DNA from: Erysipelotrichaceae bacterium | GTDB taxonomy: Bacteria > Bacillota_I > Bacilli_A > Erysipelotrichales > Erysipelotrichaceae | NCBI GenBank assembly: GCA_900754715.1 | Contig: CAAEDX010000016.1 | Coordinates: 1-11,112 of the forward strand | DNA length: 11,112 bases | Reading direction: 5' to 3' | Shown: in pieces, positions 1 through 8,643 of the stretch | Layout of the letters: each line of letters starts with the position of its first letter | Position numbering within the stretch: the stretch's first letter is position 1 | Notes under the pieces: model-generated | Told to the model about the DNA's origin: nothing | Database searches by the model: none | What the model saw: the letters and a program-made list of their open reading frames with translations, nothing else | Position numbers and translations under genes: made by a program

Positions 1-875
1 ACCGTCCGTATGATGGCAAGGCCAAAGAGGTCATGAAGATCGGCGCGCATGTCTTGCCGAAGTTTCAGAAAGACACGACCGACCGCAACCGCACTTCGCC
101 CTTTGCGTTCACTGGCAATAAGTTTGAGTTCCGTATGCCGGGCAGCAGCGCATCGATCGCCGGCTGCAACATCGTGCTCAACGCCGTCGTGGCTGATGAG
201 CTGAAGCAGTTCGCCGATGTGCTGGAAGTGGCGCCGGATCTGCCCAGCGCATTGCATGTGCTGATCCAGGATACCATCCGCAGCCATAAGCGCATCATCT
301 TCAACGGCAATGGCTATGACGATGCCTGGATCGAAGAGGCCGAAAAGCGCGGTCTGCTCAACCTGCGCACGACACCGGACGCGCTGCCATATTTCATCCG
401 TAAGGAGAACATCGAGCTGTTCAAACGTCATCGGATCTTCGATGAAGAAGAAGTGCGTTCCCGTTATGAGATCTTCATGGAAGAGTATGGCAAGACGCTG
501 CATATCGAGGCGCTGACGATGCTGGACATGGTGAAGAAGCAGATCTTGCCGGCCGTCACTGCGCAGGTGCATGAGTGGCTGGGTACTGCGGCGATGAAGC
601 AGCAGCTGCTCGATGTGAAGAGCTGCTATGAGAGCAAGTCGGCCGCGCTGGCTTCAGACTTGCAGGAAGCGGCATTCGCAGCCAGTGAAAAGCTGAAGCG
701 TGTGGTACAGAACGCAGAGAAGCTGAATGTGGAGAGCGCGGCATTCTGTTACCGCGATGAGGTGCTGCCGCTGATGGCAGAGATCCGCACCGCTTGCGAT
801 GCGCTGGAGACGATGACCTCGCCGCAGTACTGGCCGTTCCCGACCTATGGCAAGCTGCTGTTTGGCATTCAGTGA
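1..875 (+). CDS. glnN: Glutamine synthetase type III, C-terminal part (5' truncated by window)
   Basis: ATP-dependent ligation of ammonium to glutamate, giving glutamine; a cytosolic dodecameric enzyme of the GSIII family. The reading frame is open from base 3 through the window edge, so the ATG at 33 is internal and not the start. About 290 C-terminal residues of a protein that is usually near 700 are visible. The GSIII hallmark NRTSPFAFTGNKFEFR (about bases 87-134), followed by MPGSSAS and NIVLNAVVADEL, is the conserved catalytic-fold segment. The rest is the helical C-terminal region typical of GSIII (ALTMLDMVKKQILPAV, then AAFCYRDEVLPLMAEIR), ending YWPFPTYGKLLF. GSI and GSII lack this long helical tail, which is why type III is preferred. 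It is the first visible gene of a co-directional run with asnB, gltB and gltD, with 30 nt to asnB. Its promoter and N-terminus lie outside the window. Confidence 0.95.
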   Translation, partial: RPYDGKAKEVMKIGAHVLPKFQKDTTDRNRTSPFAFTGNKFEFRMPGSSASIAGCNIVLNAVVADELKQFADVLEVAPDLPSALHVLIQDTIRSHKRIIFNGNGYDDAWIEEAEKRGLLNLRTTPDALPYFIRKENIELFKRHRIFDEEEVRSRYEIFMEEYGKTLHIEALTMLDMVKKQILPAVTAQVHEWLGTAAMKQQLLDVKSCYESKSAALASDLQEAAFAASEKLKRVVQNAEKLNVESAAFCYRDEVLPLMAEIRTACDALETMTSPQYWPFPTYGKLLFGIQ

Positions 876-888
876 TCATCGATGATCA
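873..888. repeat. Perfect 16-bp palindrome at the glnN-asnB junction
   Basis: TGATCATCGATGATCA is its own reverse complement. It begins at the glnN stop codon TGA (873-875) and ends 5 nt before the asnB Shine-Dalgarno. As RNA it could fold into a 6-bp TGATCA stem with a TCGA loop; as DNA it is a symmetric site of operator size. Whether it works as operator, processing site or nothing is not known from sequence. Confidence 0.55.
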
Positions 889-891
889 GAC

Positions 892-900
892 AAGGGGGAG
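892..900 (+). promoter_or_regulatory. Ribosome binding site of asnB, deciding its start
   Basis: AAGGGGGAG lies 5 nt before the ATG at 906. The earlier in-frame ATG at 882 has no purine-rich site before it and would add eight residues ahead of the required N-terminal cysteine. This favours 906 as the true start. Confidence 0.8.
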
Positions 901-905
901 TGGCA

Positions 906-2486
906 ATGTGTTCGATCATGGGATATTTCAGCGCCGCGGCTGACCGCGCGCGCTTTGAAAAAGGGTTTTCCGCGACCATCTCGCGCGGACCGGATGACAC
1001 GCGCATCCTGGATACCGGAAAAGGCCTGCTCGGCTTTCACCGGCTCGCCATCATGGGACTGAGCGACAGCGGCATGCAGCCGTTTGTCCGCAATGGCAGC
1101 ATGCTCATCTGCAACGGTGAGATCTATGGGTTCCGTTCGCTGCGCGAACAGCTGGAAGCAAGCGGCATTCAGTTTGTCAGCGACAGCGACTGTGAGATCC
1201 TTCTGCCGCTGTACGAGCGCTATGGGACCGATATGTTCGCCATGCTTGACGCGGAATACGCCCTTATCCTCTATGATGCGCAAAGCGGTTCTTTCGTGGC
1301 TGCCCGTGATCCCATCGGCATTCGTCCGCTGTATTACGGCCTGGATGAAGATGGCGTCATGGTGATGGCGAGCGAGCCGAAGAACCTCGTCGGCATCTGC
1401 GAGAAGATCATGCCTTTCCCTCCCGGACATTACTATAAAGACGGCAGCTTTCACTGTTACCGCGACTTGAGCAATGTGAGCAGCTATAGCAGCGATGATC
1501 TGGAAACCGCCTGTACGAAGATCCGCGAACTGTTATGCGAAGGGGTGCGCAAGCGTCTGGACGCCGATGCGCCCCTTGGCTTTCTGCTTAGCGGCGGACT
1601 GGATTCCTCGCTGGTGTGCGCCATCAGCGCGCGCATGCTGAAGCGGCCGATCCGCACGTTCGCGATCGGCATGGCCAAAGACGCGATCGACCTGCGCTAT
1701 GCGCGGGAAGTGGCAGAATACCTGCATACGGATCATACCGAGATCCTCATGACCCGCGAGGAAGTGATCGATGCGCTGAAGGATGTCATCTATGCTTTGG
1801 GCACATATGACATCACGACCATCCGCGCTTCGATGGGCATGTATCTCATCTGCAAGGCCATCCATGAGACGACGGATATCCGCGTGCTGATGACCGGAGA
1901 GATCTCCGATGAGCTGTTCGGCTATAAATACACCGACTTCGCGCCTGATGCAAAGGCGTTTCAGGAAGAGAGTGAGAAGCGCATCCGGGAGCTGCATATG
2001 TATGATGTATTGCGGGCCGACCGCTGCATCAGCGTGCACTCCATGGAGGCGCGCGTTCCTTTCGGAGACCTCGCTTTCGCGGACTATGTGCTGCACATCG
2101 ATCCAAGCCTGAAGATGAATCATTATGGCAAAGGCAAATATCTGCTGCGTCATGCGTTTGAAGGAGATTATCTCCCGCACGATATCCTGATGCGCGAGAA
2201 GGCCGCGTTTTCCGATGCGGTCGGTCATTCGCTGCGGGATGATCTGCAAGCATATGCCGAGTCGCTGTACAGCGATGCGGAATTGGAGACGAAACGGCGC
2301 CGGTATGCGCACGCGGCCCCATTTACCAAAGAGTCGCTGTTGTACCGGGAGATCTTTGAGTCATTTTATCCGGGACAGTCACAGATGGTGCGTGGTTTCT
2401 GGATGCCGAATCGCAGCTGGGAAGGCTGCGATGTCGATGACCCGAGCGCCCGCGCGCTGTCCAATTACGGCAGCAGCGGCTGTTAG
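906..2486 (+). CDS. asnB: Asparagine synthetase B (glutamine-hydrolysing)
   Basis: Makes asparagine from aspartate, glutamine and ATP via a beta-aspartyl-AMP intermediate, releasing glutamate, AMP and PPi. With the start at 906 the protein has 526 residues and begins MCSIMGYFS, so Met removal exposes Cys2, the glutaminase nucleophile. The class II glutaminase domain (about 2-190) keeps Arg46 in HRLAIMGL, Asn70-Gly71-Glu72 in CNGEIYG, and Asp94 in SDSDCE, all expected for glutamine binding. ARDPIGIRPLYYG (133-145) is another family hallmark. The synthetase domain (about 205-510) carries the pyrophosphate loop SGGLDSS at 229-235 and MTGEISDELFGYK. The C-terminus has the usual WMPN...DPSAR ending. 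Length and domain order match bacterial AsnB. Gaps are 30 nt after glnN and 15 nt before gltB, so co-transcription is likely and its glutamine would come from the upstream synthetase. Confidence 0.97.
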   Translation: MCSIMGYFSAAADRARFEKGFSATISRGPDDTRILDTGKGLLGFHRLAIMGLSDSGMQPFVRNGSMLICNGEIYGFRSLREQLEASGIQFVSDSDCEILLPLYERYGTDMFAMLDAEYALILYDAQSGSFVAARDPIGIRPLYYGLDEDGVMVMASEPKNLVGICEKIMPFPPGHYYKDGSFHCYRDLSNVSSYSSDDLETACTKIRELLCEGVRKRLDADAPLGFLLSGGLDSSLVCAISARMLKRPIRTFAIGMAKDAIDLRYAREVAEYLHTDHTEILMTREEVIDALKDVIYALGTYDITTIRASMGMYLICKAIHETTDIRVLMTGEISDELFGYKYTDFAPDAKAFQEESEKRIRELHMYDVLRADRCISVHSMEARVPFGDLAFADYVLHIDPSLKMNHYGKGKYLLRHAFEGDYLPHDILMREKAAFSDAVGHSLRDDLQAYAESLYSDAELETKRRRYAHAAPFTKESLLYREIFESFYPGQSQMVRGFWMPNRSWEGCDVDDPSARALSNYGSSGC

Positions 2487-2493
2487 AAAGGAG
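2487..2493 (+). promoter_or_regulatory. Ribosome binding site of gltB
   Basis: AAAGGAG starts right after the asnB stop codon and sits 8 nt before the ATG at 2502. It supports that start over the in-frame Met codon at 2535. Confidence 0.8.
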
Positions 2494-2501
2494 TTCAGAT
2501 C

Positions 2502-5500
2502 ATGAATCAAAATGAAGATAAGCGAAAGGAACAGATGGAGCAGGATGCCTGCGGCATCGGCGCGATCGTTCGCATGGACGGAGAGCGTGAGCATGTGCTG
2601 GTGGAGCAGGCGCTGACCATCGTCGAACAGCTGGAACATCGCGCCGGCAAAGACGCCAGCGGCGAGATCGGAGACGGTGTGGGCATCTTGACACAGATCC
2701 CGCATCGTTTCTTCGCCGCTGCGGCGCATGAGGAAGGATCTGAACTGCCTGCGGCCGGCGATTATGGCGTCGCCATGCTGTTTTTGAGCGAAACAAAGCA
2801 AGCACAGCGTCAGGTGCTGGAAACGATCATCAGCGATGCCGGCGCAGGCCTGGCGTTCTGGCGCAAGGTGAAGGTGCATGAGGAACTGCTGCATCCGCAT
2901 GCCCTGGCCAGCATGCCGGCCATCTGGCAATGCTTCATCACGCGTCCTGCGCACATCGCGCGCGGACTGGCCTTTGAGCGCTTCTTATATCTGCTGCGGC
3001 GCCGCTTTGAAAAGCGCTGCCCGGATGCGTATGTCGTCTCGATGTCGGCGTCCACCATCGTTTACAAAGGGATGCTGCTGGTCGGACAATTGCGCGCTTT
3101 TTACGCGGATCTGCAGGATGAGCGCTATGAGAGCGCCTTAGCCATGGTGCATTCGCGTTTTTCCACGAACACACAGCCCAGCTGGAAGCGAGCGCATCCT
3201 AACCGTATGATCGCGCACAACGGCGAGATCAACACGATCCGCGGCAACCGCGGCCGCATGCAGGCCCGTGAGTCGGTCTGGGATTCACCGTTCTTGCGCG
3301 AGAATCATGAGGATGTGCTGCCGATCGTCAATGCCCAAGGTTCGGATTCAGCCATGCTGGACAATACGTTGGAATTTTTATATCTCAACGGCATGCCGAT
3401 CGAGAAGGCGGTGGCCACGCTCATCCCGCATCCGTGGCAGCATGCTTCGCTGCCGCGCAAGCTGAAAGACTTCTATCATTATTACGCGACGCTGATGGAG
3501 CCATGGGATGGCCCGGCCGCGGTGCTGTTCAGCGATGGCGTCAAGCTGGGCGCGGCGCTTGATCGCAACGGGCTGCGCCCGCTGCGCTGGTGGCAGACAG
3601 ACGACGGTCATGTCATCTTGTCTTCCGAGACCGGTGTGCTGCCGATCGCGGAAGAGCATATCATCCGCAAGGACCGGCTTCGTCCCGGCGAGCTGCTGGT
3701 GGTTGATACCGCCGCGCATCAGCTCATCCGCGATGAGGAATGCAAGCTGGGCATGGCGAATGAGCATCCGTATGGCGAATGGCTGGACCGTTCGCTCATC
3801 CAGCTGAAGGATCTGCCGGCCCAGGAACGCAAGCCTTATGTCTTTGCCCCGGAGCATCGCGATTTCCTGTATCGCAGCTTTGCTTATACCTATGAAGATG
3901 TGCGTGATCAGATCCTGCCGATGGCCAAGAATGGTACGGAGCCGACCGCGTCGATGGGCACGGATATCCCGCTGGCAGTGCTTTCTTCCTGTCATCCGCT
4001 GCTGTTTCATTATTTCAAGCAGCTGTTTGCGCAGGTGACCAATCCGCCGATCGACTCGCTGCGCGAGAAGATCGTGACCGATACGGCAGTTTATCTGGGT
4101 GCGCAGGGCAATCTGCTTGAGGAAAACGCAGAGGGCTGCCGGGTGCTGGAGATCCACAATCCGATCCTGGATGGCCGCGACATGGACAAGCTGCGCACGC
4201 TTGCGCATCCACATTTCAAGACCGCGGAGATCTCGTTGCTGTATGATCCGGCGATGAGCATCGAACAGGCGCTGGATCAGCTGGAGAAAGACTGTGATGC
4301 AGCCTGTGACGCACAGGCCAATCTGCTGCTGGTGAGCGACCATGCCGCGGATGAGCAGCATCTGATCATCCCTTCGCTGCTCGCGGTCGCCACGCTTTCA
4401 CAGCATCTGGTGCGTATCCGCCGCAAGACCGCGGTCTCCATCGTGCTGGAGAGCGGCGAGCCTCGAGATGTGCATCAGTTCGCGCTGCTGCTGGGCTTTG
4501 GCGCATCTGCCATCTATCCTTATCTGGCGCATGAGTGCATCCGCGATATGGTGCGCAGCGATGTGCTGGACAAAGAACCGCATGCGGCCGTGCGTGATTA
4601 CAATGACGCCATCTTGCATGGCATCGTGAAGATCGCCGCCAAGATGGGCATCTCGACGATCCAGTCGTATCAGTCGGCCCGCATTTTTGAAGCGGTCGGC
4701 ATCGATCAGCAGGTCATGGACCGCTCCTTTAGCGATACCCCGGCCTCTTTAGGCGGTCTGACCTTTGCCAAGATCGATGCGGACATCCGCTGGCATCATG
4801 CCCAGGCGCTGGCCAAACACGGACCGGCGCTGGTGACGACCGGCTTCCATCGCCTGCGCAGCGGGGAAGGCAAGGAGCGGCATCTGTACGATCCGCTGAC
4901 GATCACGACGCTGCAAGAAGCCGTGCGGGAAAACGACTATGAGAAATTCAAGACATATACGGCGATGCTGCATGGCGAGCATGCGATGTTCACCGTGCGC
5001 AGCGCGCTGGAATTTGACCGTTCTCAGGTGACGCCGATCCCGCTGGCTGAAGTGGAGCCGATAGAGGCGATCGTGACGCGCTTCAAGACCGGCGCCATGT
5101 CTTATGGCTCGATCAGTGAAGAGGCGCATACGACGCTGGCGCTGGCGATGAACGCGCTGCATGGCAAGTCCAACAGCGGTGAGGGCGGGGAGCGTCCGCA
5201 GCGTTTGGGCACCGCGCGCAACAGCGCCATCAAGCAGGTGGCCAGCGGCCGCTTCGGCGTGACGAGCGAATACTTATGCAGTGCCGATGAGATCCAGATC
5301 AAGATGGCGCAGGGCGCAAAGCCGGGCGAGGGCGGTCATCTGCCGGGTCGCAAGGTATATCCCTGGATCGCCAAGACGCGGCACTCTACGCCGGGCGTGA
5401 CGCTGATCTCCCCGCCGCCCCATCATGACATTTATTCGATCGAAGATCTGGCGCAGCTCATCTATGACCTGAAGAACGCCAATCCCAAGGCGCGCATGTC

Positions 5501-6986
5501 GGTCAAGCTGGTTGCGGAGCATGGCGTGGGCACCGTGGCCTGCGGCGTAGCCAAGGCCGGCGCGCAGGTCATCCTGATCTCTGGCTATGACGGCGGTACC
5601 GGCGCCGCGCCGCAGAGCTCCATCCATCATGCCGGCATGCCATGGGAGATCGGATTGGCTCAGACCCAGAAGGAACTAGTGGAAAATCATCTGCGCAGCC
5701 GGGTGCGCCTGGAGACCGACGGCAAGCTGATGAGCGGCCGCGATGTCGCGATCGCCGCCATGCTGGGCGCTGAAGAGTTCGGCTTTGCCACAGGACCGCT
5801 GGTCGCCATGGGCTGCATGATGATGCGCGTGTGCAACCTGGATACTTGTCCGGTCGGCATCGCCACGCAGAATGAATGCCTGCGCCGCCGCTTCAAAGGC
5901 AAGCCGGAACATGTCATCCACTTCATGCGCTTCGTGGCTCAGGAACTGCGGGAGATCATGGCATCGCTGGGCGTGCGCACGGTCGATGAATTGATCGGCC
6001 GCAAAGACTTGCTCAAGGTGAGCGAGCACGCTGATCATGTCTATCATCTGCAGCTGCAGCCGCTGCTTGCCCCGGTCAAAGGCGGCAAAGTGCGCTTTGA
6101 TCCGGCCGATGTCTATGACTTCCATCTGGAGCAGACAATCGATGCCGCCAAGCTGATTCCCGGCCTGGATGAAGCGATGAAGCACGATGCGCCCTTTGTC
6201 TGTGAGGTGACGGTGCATAACACTGACCGTTCATTCGGCACGCTGCTTGGTTCGCATGTGACTTCGGTCTATGGCGTGCTGCCGGATGATACGTGCCGCA
6301 TCCGCTCCATCGGCAGCGGCGGCCAGTCTTACGGCGCCTTCGTGCCGGCCGGCATCTCACTGGAGCTGGAAGGCGATGCCAATGATTACTTCGGAAAAGG
6401 CCTTTCCGGCGGCCGCCTGGTCGTGCATCCTTCGCCGAAAGCGCCGTTCCGCGCGCAGGATAACATCATCATCGGCAATGTCGCGCTGTATGGCGCTACC
6501 TCAGGCACCGCTTATGTATGCGGCCAGGCCGGAGAGCGCTTCGCGGTGCGCAACTCCGGCGCCACTGCGGTCGTAGAGGGCTGCGGCGACCATGCGCTGG
6601 AATATATGACCGGCGGCTGCGTCGTCATCCTGGGCCGTACCGGGCGCAATGTGGCGGCCGGCATGAGTGGCGGTGTCGCATATATCCTTGATGAGGACCA
6701 TGACCTGTATCTGCGGGTCAACCGTGATCTGGTGGAGATCGAAGATGTCGATGATCCTCGCGATATCGCACGGCTCAAGGAGATCCTCACTGACTATGTC
6801 CGGGTGACTCATTCGGAAAAGGGCAGTGAAGTGCTTGAACAATTCATGGAAAAGCTGCCGCTTTTCCGCAAGATCATCCCGCACGATTATCGCGTCATGA
6901 CGGAGAATATCGAGCGTTTCATGCACGATGGCTGTGATGAAGAAGAAGCGCAGCGCCGTGCGTTCGCGCAGATGTATGAGAGTTAG
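2502..6986 (+). CDS. gltB: Glutamate synthase (GOGAT) large subunit
   Basis: Large subunit of NADPH-type glutamate synthase: hydrolyses glutamine, channels the ammonia to 2-oxoglutarate and reduces the product at FMN to give glutamate. It has 1494 residues, a normal length. A 16-residue propeptide ends DA, before Cys17 of CGIG, which must be exposed as the glutaminase nucleophile. Domains in order: class II amidotransferase (17 to about 430), central domain (about 450-780, with SMGTDIPLAVLSS and FAQVTNPPID), FMN/2-oxoglutarate barrel (about 810-1190) and GXGXG beta-helix (about 1230-1430). Visible motifs are GKSNSGEGGE (888-897), GGTGAAPQSS (from 1031) and the 3Fe-4S ligands Cys1105, Cys1111 and Cys1116 (C-x5-C-x4-C, then PVGIATQ). 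The glutaminase loop reads HRAGKDASGE where many homologues have HRGG or HRGA; the Arg is kept. The gene is followed 12 nt later by gltD, its obligate electron-input partner. Confidence 0.98.
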   Translation: MNQNEDKRKEQMEQDACGIGAIVRMDGEREHVLVEQALTIVEQLEHRAGKDASGEIGDGVGILTQIPHRFFAAAAHEEGSELPAAGDYGVAMLFLSETKQAQRQVLETIISDAGAGLAFWRKVKVHEELLHPHALASMPAIWQCFITRPAHIARGLAFERFLYLLRRRFEKRCPDAYVVSMSASTIVYKGMLLVGQLRAFYADLQDERYESALAMVHSRFSTNTQPSWKRAHPNRMIAHNGEINTIRGNRGRMQARESVWDSPFLRENHEDVLPIVNAQGSDSAMLDNTLEFLYLNGMPIEKAVATLIPHPWQHASLPRKLKDFYHYYATLMEPWDGPAAVLFSDGVKLGAALDRNGLRPLRWWQTDDGHVILSSETGVLPIAEEHIIRKDRLRPGELLVVDTAAHQLIRDEECKLGMANEHPYGEWLDRSLIQLKDLPAQERKPYVFAPEHRDFLYRSFAYTYEDVRDQILPMAKNGTEPTASMGTDIPLAVLSSCHPLLFHYFKQLFAQVTNPPIDSLREKIVTDTAVYLGAQGNLLEENAEGCRVLEIHNPILDGRDMDKLRTLAHPHFKTAEISLLYDPAMSIEQALDQLEKDCDAACDAQANLLLVSDHAADEQHLIIPSLLAVATLSQHLVRIRRKTAVSIVLESGEPRDVHQFALLLGFGASAIYPYLAHECIRDMVRSDVLDKEPHAAVRDYNDAILHGIVKIAAKMGISTIQSYQSARIFEAVGIDQQVMDRSFSDTPASLGGLTFAKIDADIRWHHAQALAKHGPALVTTGFHRLRSGEGKERHLYDPLTITTLQEAVRENDYEKFKTYTAMLHGEHAMFTVRSALEFDRSQVTPIPLAEVEPIEAIVTRFKTGAMSYGSISEEAHTTLALAMNALHGKSNSGEGGERPQRLGTARNSAIKQVASGRFGVTSEYLCSADEIQIKMAQGAKPGEGGHLPGRKVYPWIAKTRHSTPGVTLISPPPHHDIYSIEDLAQLIYDLKNANPKARMSVKLVAEHGVGTVACGVAKAGAQVILISGYDGGTGAAPQSSIHHAGMPWEIGLAQTQKELVENHLRSRVRLETDGKLMSGRDVAIAAMLGAEEFGFATGPLVAMGCMMMRVCNLDTCPVGIATQNECLRRRFKGKPEHVIHFMRFVAQELREIMASLGVRTVDELIGRKDLLKVSEHADHVYHLQLQPLLAPVKGGKVRFDPADVYDFHLEQTIDAAKLIPGLDEAMKHDAPFVCEVTVHNTDRSFGTLLGSHVTSVYGVLPDDTCRIRSIGSGGQSYGAFVPAGISLELEGDANDYFGKGLSGGRLVVHPSPKAPFRAQDNIIIGNVALYGATSGTAYVCGQAGERFAVRNSGATAVVEGCGDHALEYMTGGCVVILGRTGRNVAAGMSGGVAYILDEDHDLYLRVNRDLVEIEDVDDPRDIARLKEILTDYVRVTHSEKGSEVLEQFMEKLPLFRKIIPHDYRVMTENIERFMHDGCDEEEAQRRAFAQMYES

Positions 6987-6990
6987 GAGG
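6984..6990 (+). promoter_or_regulatory. Ribosome binding site of gltD overlapping the gltB stop
   Basis: TAGGAGG contains the gltB stop codon TAG and a near-consensus Shine-Dalgarno, 8 nt before the gltD ATG at 6999. Such overlap fits translational coupling of the two subunits. Confidence 0.8.
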
Positions 6991-6998
6991 CTGAAGTC

Positions 6999-8444
6999 AT
7001 GGGTAGACCAGATGGATTTATGATATATGAACGAAAGGAGCAGCCGGCGCTGTCCCCTGCGCAGCGGCTGCGTGATTTCCATGAGTTTCATGCCTCTCTC
7101 AGCGAGACACAGCGGCGTGAGCAGGCAGCGCGGTGCATGAACTGCGGGGTGCCGCTGTGTCAGTCAGCCATGGTGCTGGGCGGCATGGTGAGCGGCTGCC
7201 CGCTGCACAACCTCATCCCGGAATGGAACGATGAGCTGTATCATGGCAATGACGCGGCTGCCTTGGCGCGTCTGCTGGCGACCAACCCGTTTCCGGAATT
7301 TACTGGCCGCGTCTGCCCGGCGCTTTGCGAAAAGGCATGCATCTGCGGCATGAACGGCGATCCGGTCACGATCCGGGAAAATGAGCTGTCGATCATCGAA
7401 AAGGCCTTCAAAGAAGGCCGGATGAAGCCATCGGCCCCTGTGCGCAGCGGCAAGAAAGTAGCTGTGGTCGGCAGCGGCCCCAGCGGCCTGGCAGCAGCCT
7501 GGGCCATGAATCACATGGGCCATGAGGTGCATGTCTATGAACGTGATGAGCTAGCCGGCGGCTTGCTCATGTATGGCATCCCGAACATGAAGCTGGAAAA
7601 AACGGTCGTGGAACGACGTGTCGCGCTGATGGCGCAGGAAGGGATCGTGTTCCACCTTCGCTGTGATGTCGGAAAGGACATTGCTCCGGCACAGCTTTAT
7701 GAAGAATATGATGCTGTGGCGCTGTGCTGCGGAGCCAGGGCCGCGCGTGATCTGAAAGGTGAGGGACGCGATGGCGGACAGATCGTCTTTGCGGTAGATT
7801 TCCTGAGCGCGGTGACCAGAAGCCTCGCTGATCCGCAGGCAGCCAAAGCTATCCCGGCCGTCAAGGATCGCCATATCGTCGTCGTAGGCGGCGGCGATAC
7901 CGGCAATGACTGTGTCGGCTCATGCATCCGGCTGGGCTGCGCAGACGTGATCCAGCTGGAAATGATGCCGGCACTGCCTAAGGAACGCGCCGCAGGCAAC
8001 CCGTGGCCGCAATGGCCGCGTGTCCTCAAGACGGACTATGGCCAGGAAGAGAGCATCGCTTGCTTTGGGCGCGATCCGCGCATTTATCAGACGACCATTC
8101 AGCGCTTTTTGCGTGAAGATGGCGTATTGCGCGCGGTCGAAACAGTCGATCTGCGCTTTGATGCGCAAGGCATGCATGTCGTCGAAGGCAGCGCGCGCCA
8201 GCGCAAGGCTGACCTGGTCATCATCGCGGCCGGCTTTACCGGTCTGGAGACGTATGTCAGCGATGCCTTCGCTCTGCCGCTGAGCCAACGCCATACCGCA
8301 AAGACTGAAGCAGGCATGTACTTGATCGATGCGGATAAAGGGTTGTTTGCGGCAGGAGATGCCAAAAGAGGACCTTCCCTGGTCGTCTGGGCCATCCGCG
8401 AAGGCCTGGAATGTGCCGAACAGATCGATCGATATCTGCAATGA
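6999..8444 (+). CDS. gltD: Glutamate synthase small subunit (NADPH-dependent)
   Basis: FAD and Fe-S flavoprotein that takes electrons from NAD(P)H and passes them through iron-sulfur clusters to the FMN of GltB. It has 481 residues, normal for the family. The N-terminal Fe-S domain has Cys46, Cys49, Cys54 and Cys67 (ARCMNCGVPLC, then GCPLHN) and a second group at Cys106, Cys110, Cys114 and Cys116 (CPALCEKACIC). A first Rossmann dinucleotide fold binds FAD (VAVVGSGPSG, glycines at 158-163). The second binds the nicotinamide cofactor (VVVGGGDTGNDCVG, GGGDTG at 297-302). The C-terminal FAD-contacting motif FAAGDAKRGPSLVVWAI is present (450-466). It belongs to the GltD branch of a larger family that includes dihydropyrimidine dehydrogenase N-termini and NfnB-like proteins; the position directly after gltB settles the assignment. 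It is the last gene of the operon, and a terminator follows its stop within 3 nt. NADPH rather than NADH is inferred from the family. Confidence 0.97.
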   Translation: MGRPDGFMIYERKEQPALSPAQRLRDFHEFHASLSETQRREQAARCMNCGVPLCQSAMVLGGMVSGCPLHNLIPEWNDELYHGNDAAALARLLATNPFPEFTGRVCPALCEKACICGMNGDPVTIRENELSIIEKAFKEGRMKPSAPVRSGKKVAVVGSGPSGLAAAWAMNHMGHEVHVYERDELAGGLLMYGIPNMKLEKTVVERRVALMAQEGIVFHLRCDVGKDIAPAQLYEEYDAVALCCGARAARDLKGEGRDGGQIVFAVDFLSAVTRSLADPQAAKAIPAVKDRHIVVVGGGDTGNDCVGSCIRLGCADVIQLEMMPALPKERAAGNPWPQWPRVLKTDYGQEESIACFGRDPRIYQTTIQRFLREDGVLRAVETVDLRFDAQGMHVVEGSARQRKADLVIIAAGFTGLETYVSDAFALPLSQRHTAKTEAGMYLIDADKGLFAAGDAKRGPSLVVWAIREGLECAEQIDRYLQ

Positions 8445-8446
8445 AT

Positions 8447-8477
8447 AAACGGACAGTCGCATGGCTGTCTGTTTTTT
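8447..8477 (+). terminator. Intrinsic terminator ending the glnN-asnB-gltBD operon
   Basis: Bases 8447-8458 (AAACGGACAGTC) pair with 8463-8474 (GGCTGTCTGTTT) around a GCAT loop, with two G-T wobbles. The T run covers 8472-8477. The element starts 3 nt after the gltD stop codon. Confidence 0.88.
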
Positions 8478-8643
8478 GCGGCATAAAGCGCAATGATCAA
8501 ATTTCCTGTATCGTTTGATGGAGATGCTCGCGGCCGCAGATATGTTTGCCCTCTTTTTATGAAAAAAGACAGCACGAAAGCTGCGCTGCAACAGAAAATC
8601 GGCTGACAAGATACTAAAAAGCGAAGACTCTCCTGCTGGTAGA

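Noticed and set aside
882..905. Upstream ATG for asnB at 882
   Set aside because: It has no ribosome binding site and would place eight residues before the cysteine that must become the N-terminal nucleophile.
3378..4361. Long open frame on the minus strand (327 codons), and similar minus-strand frames at 1533-2312, 876-1454 and 5676-6218
   Set aside because: They lie wholly opposite asnB and gltB, whose products are full-length and motif-complete. The predicted peptides resemble no family I know, and long antisense frames are expected in GC-rich coding DNA.
8421..8438. Near-palindrome CAGATCGATCGATATCTG at the end of gltD
   Set aside because: It is imperfect and fully explained by codons near the conserved C-terminus.
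8561..8590. Possible minus-strand terminator (GCAGC hairpin followed on the minus strand by a T run)
   Set aside because: The stem is only about 4 bp and there is no minus-strand gene for it to end.
8493..8606. Possible 37-codon small gene in the gap before the regulator
   Set aside because: No Shine-Dalgarno precedes its ATG, and the peptide has no hydrophobic, leader-like or otherwise recognisable pattern.
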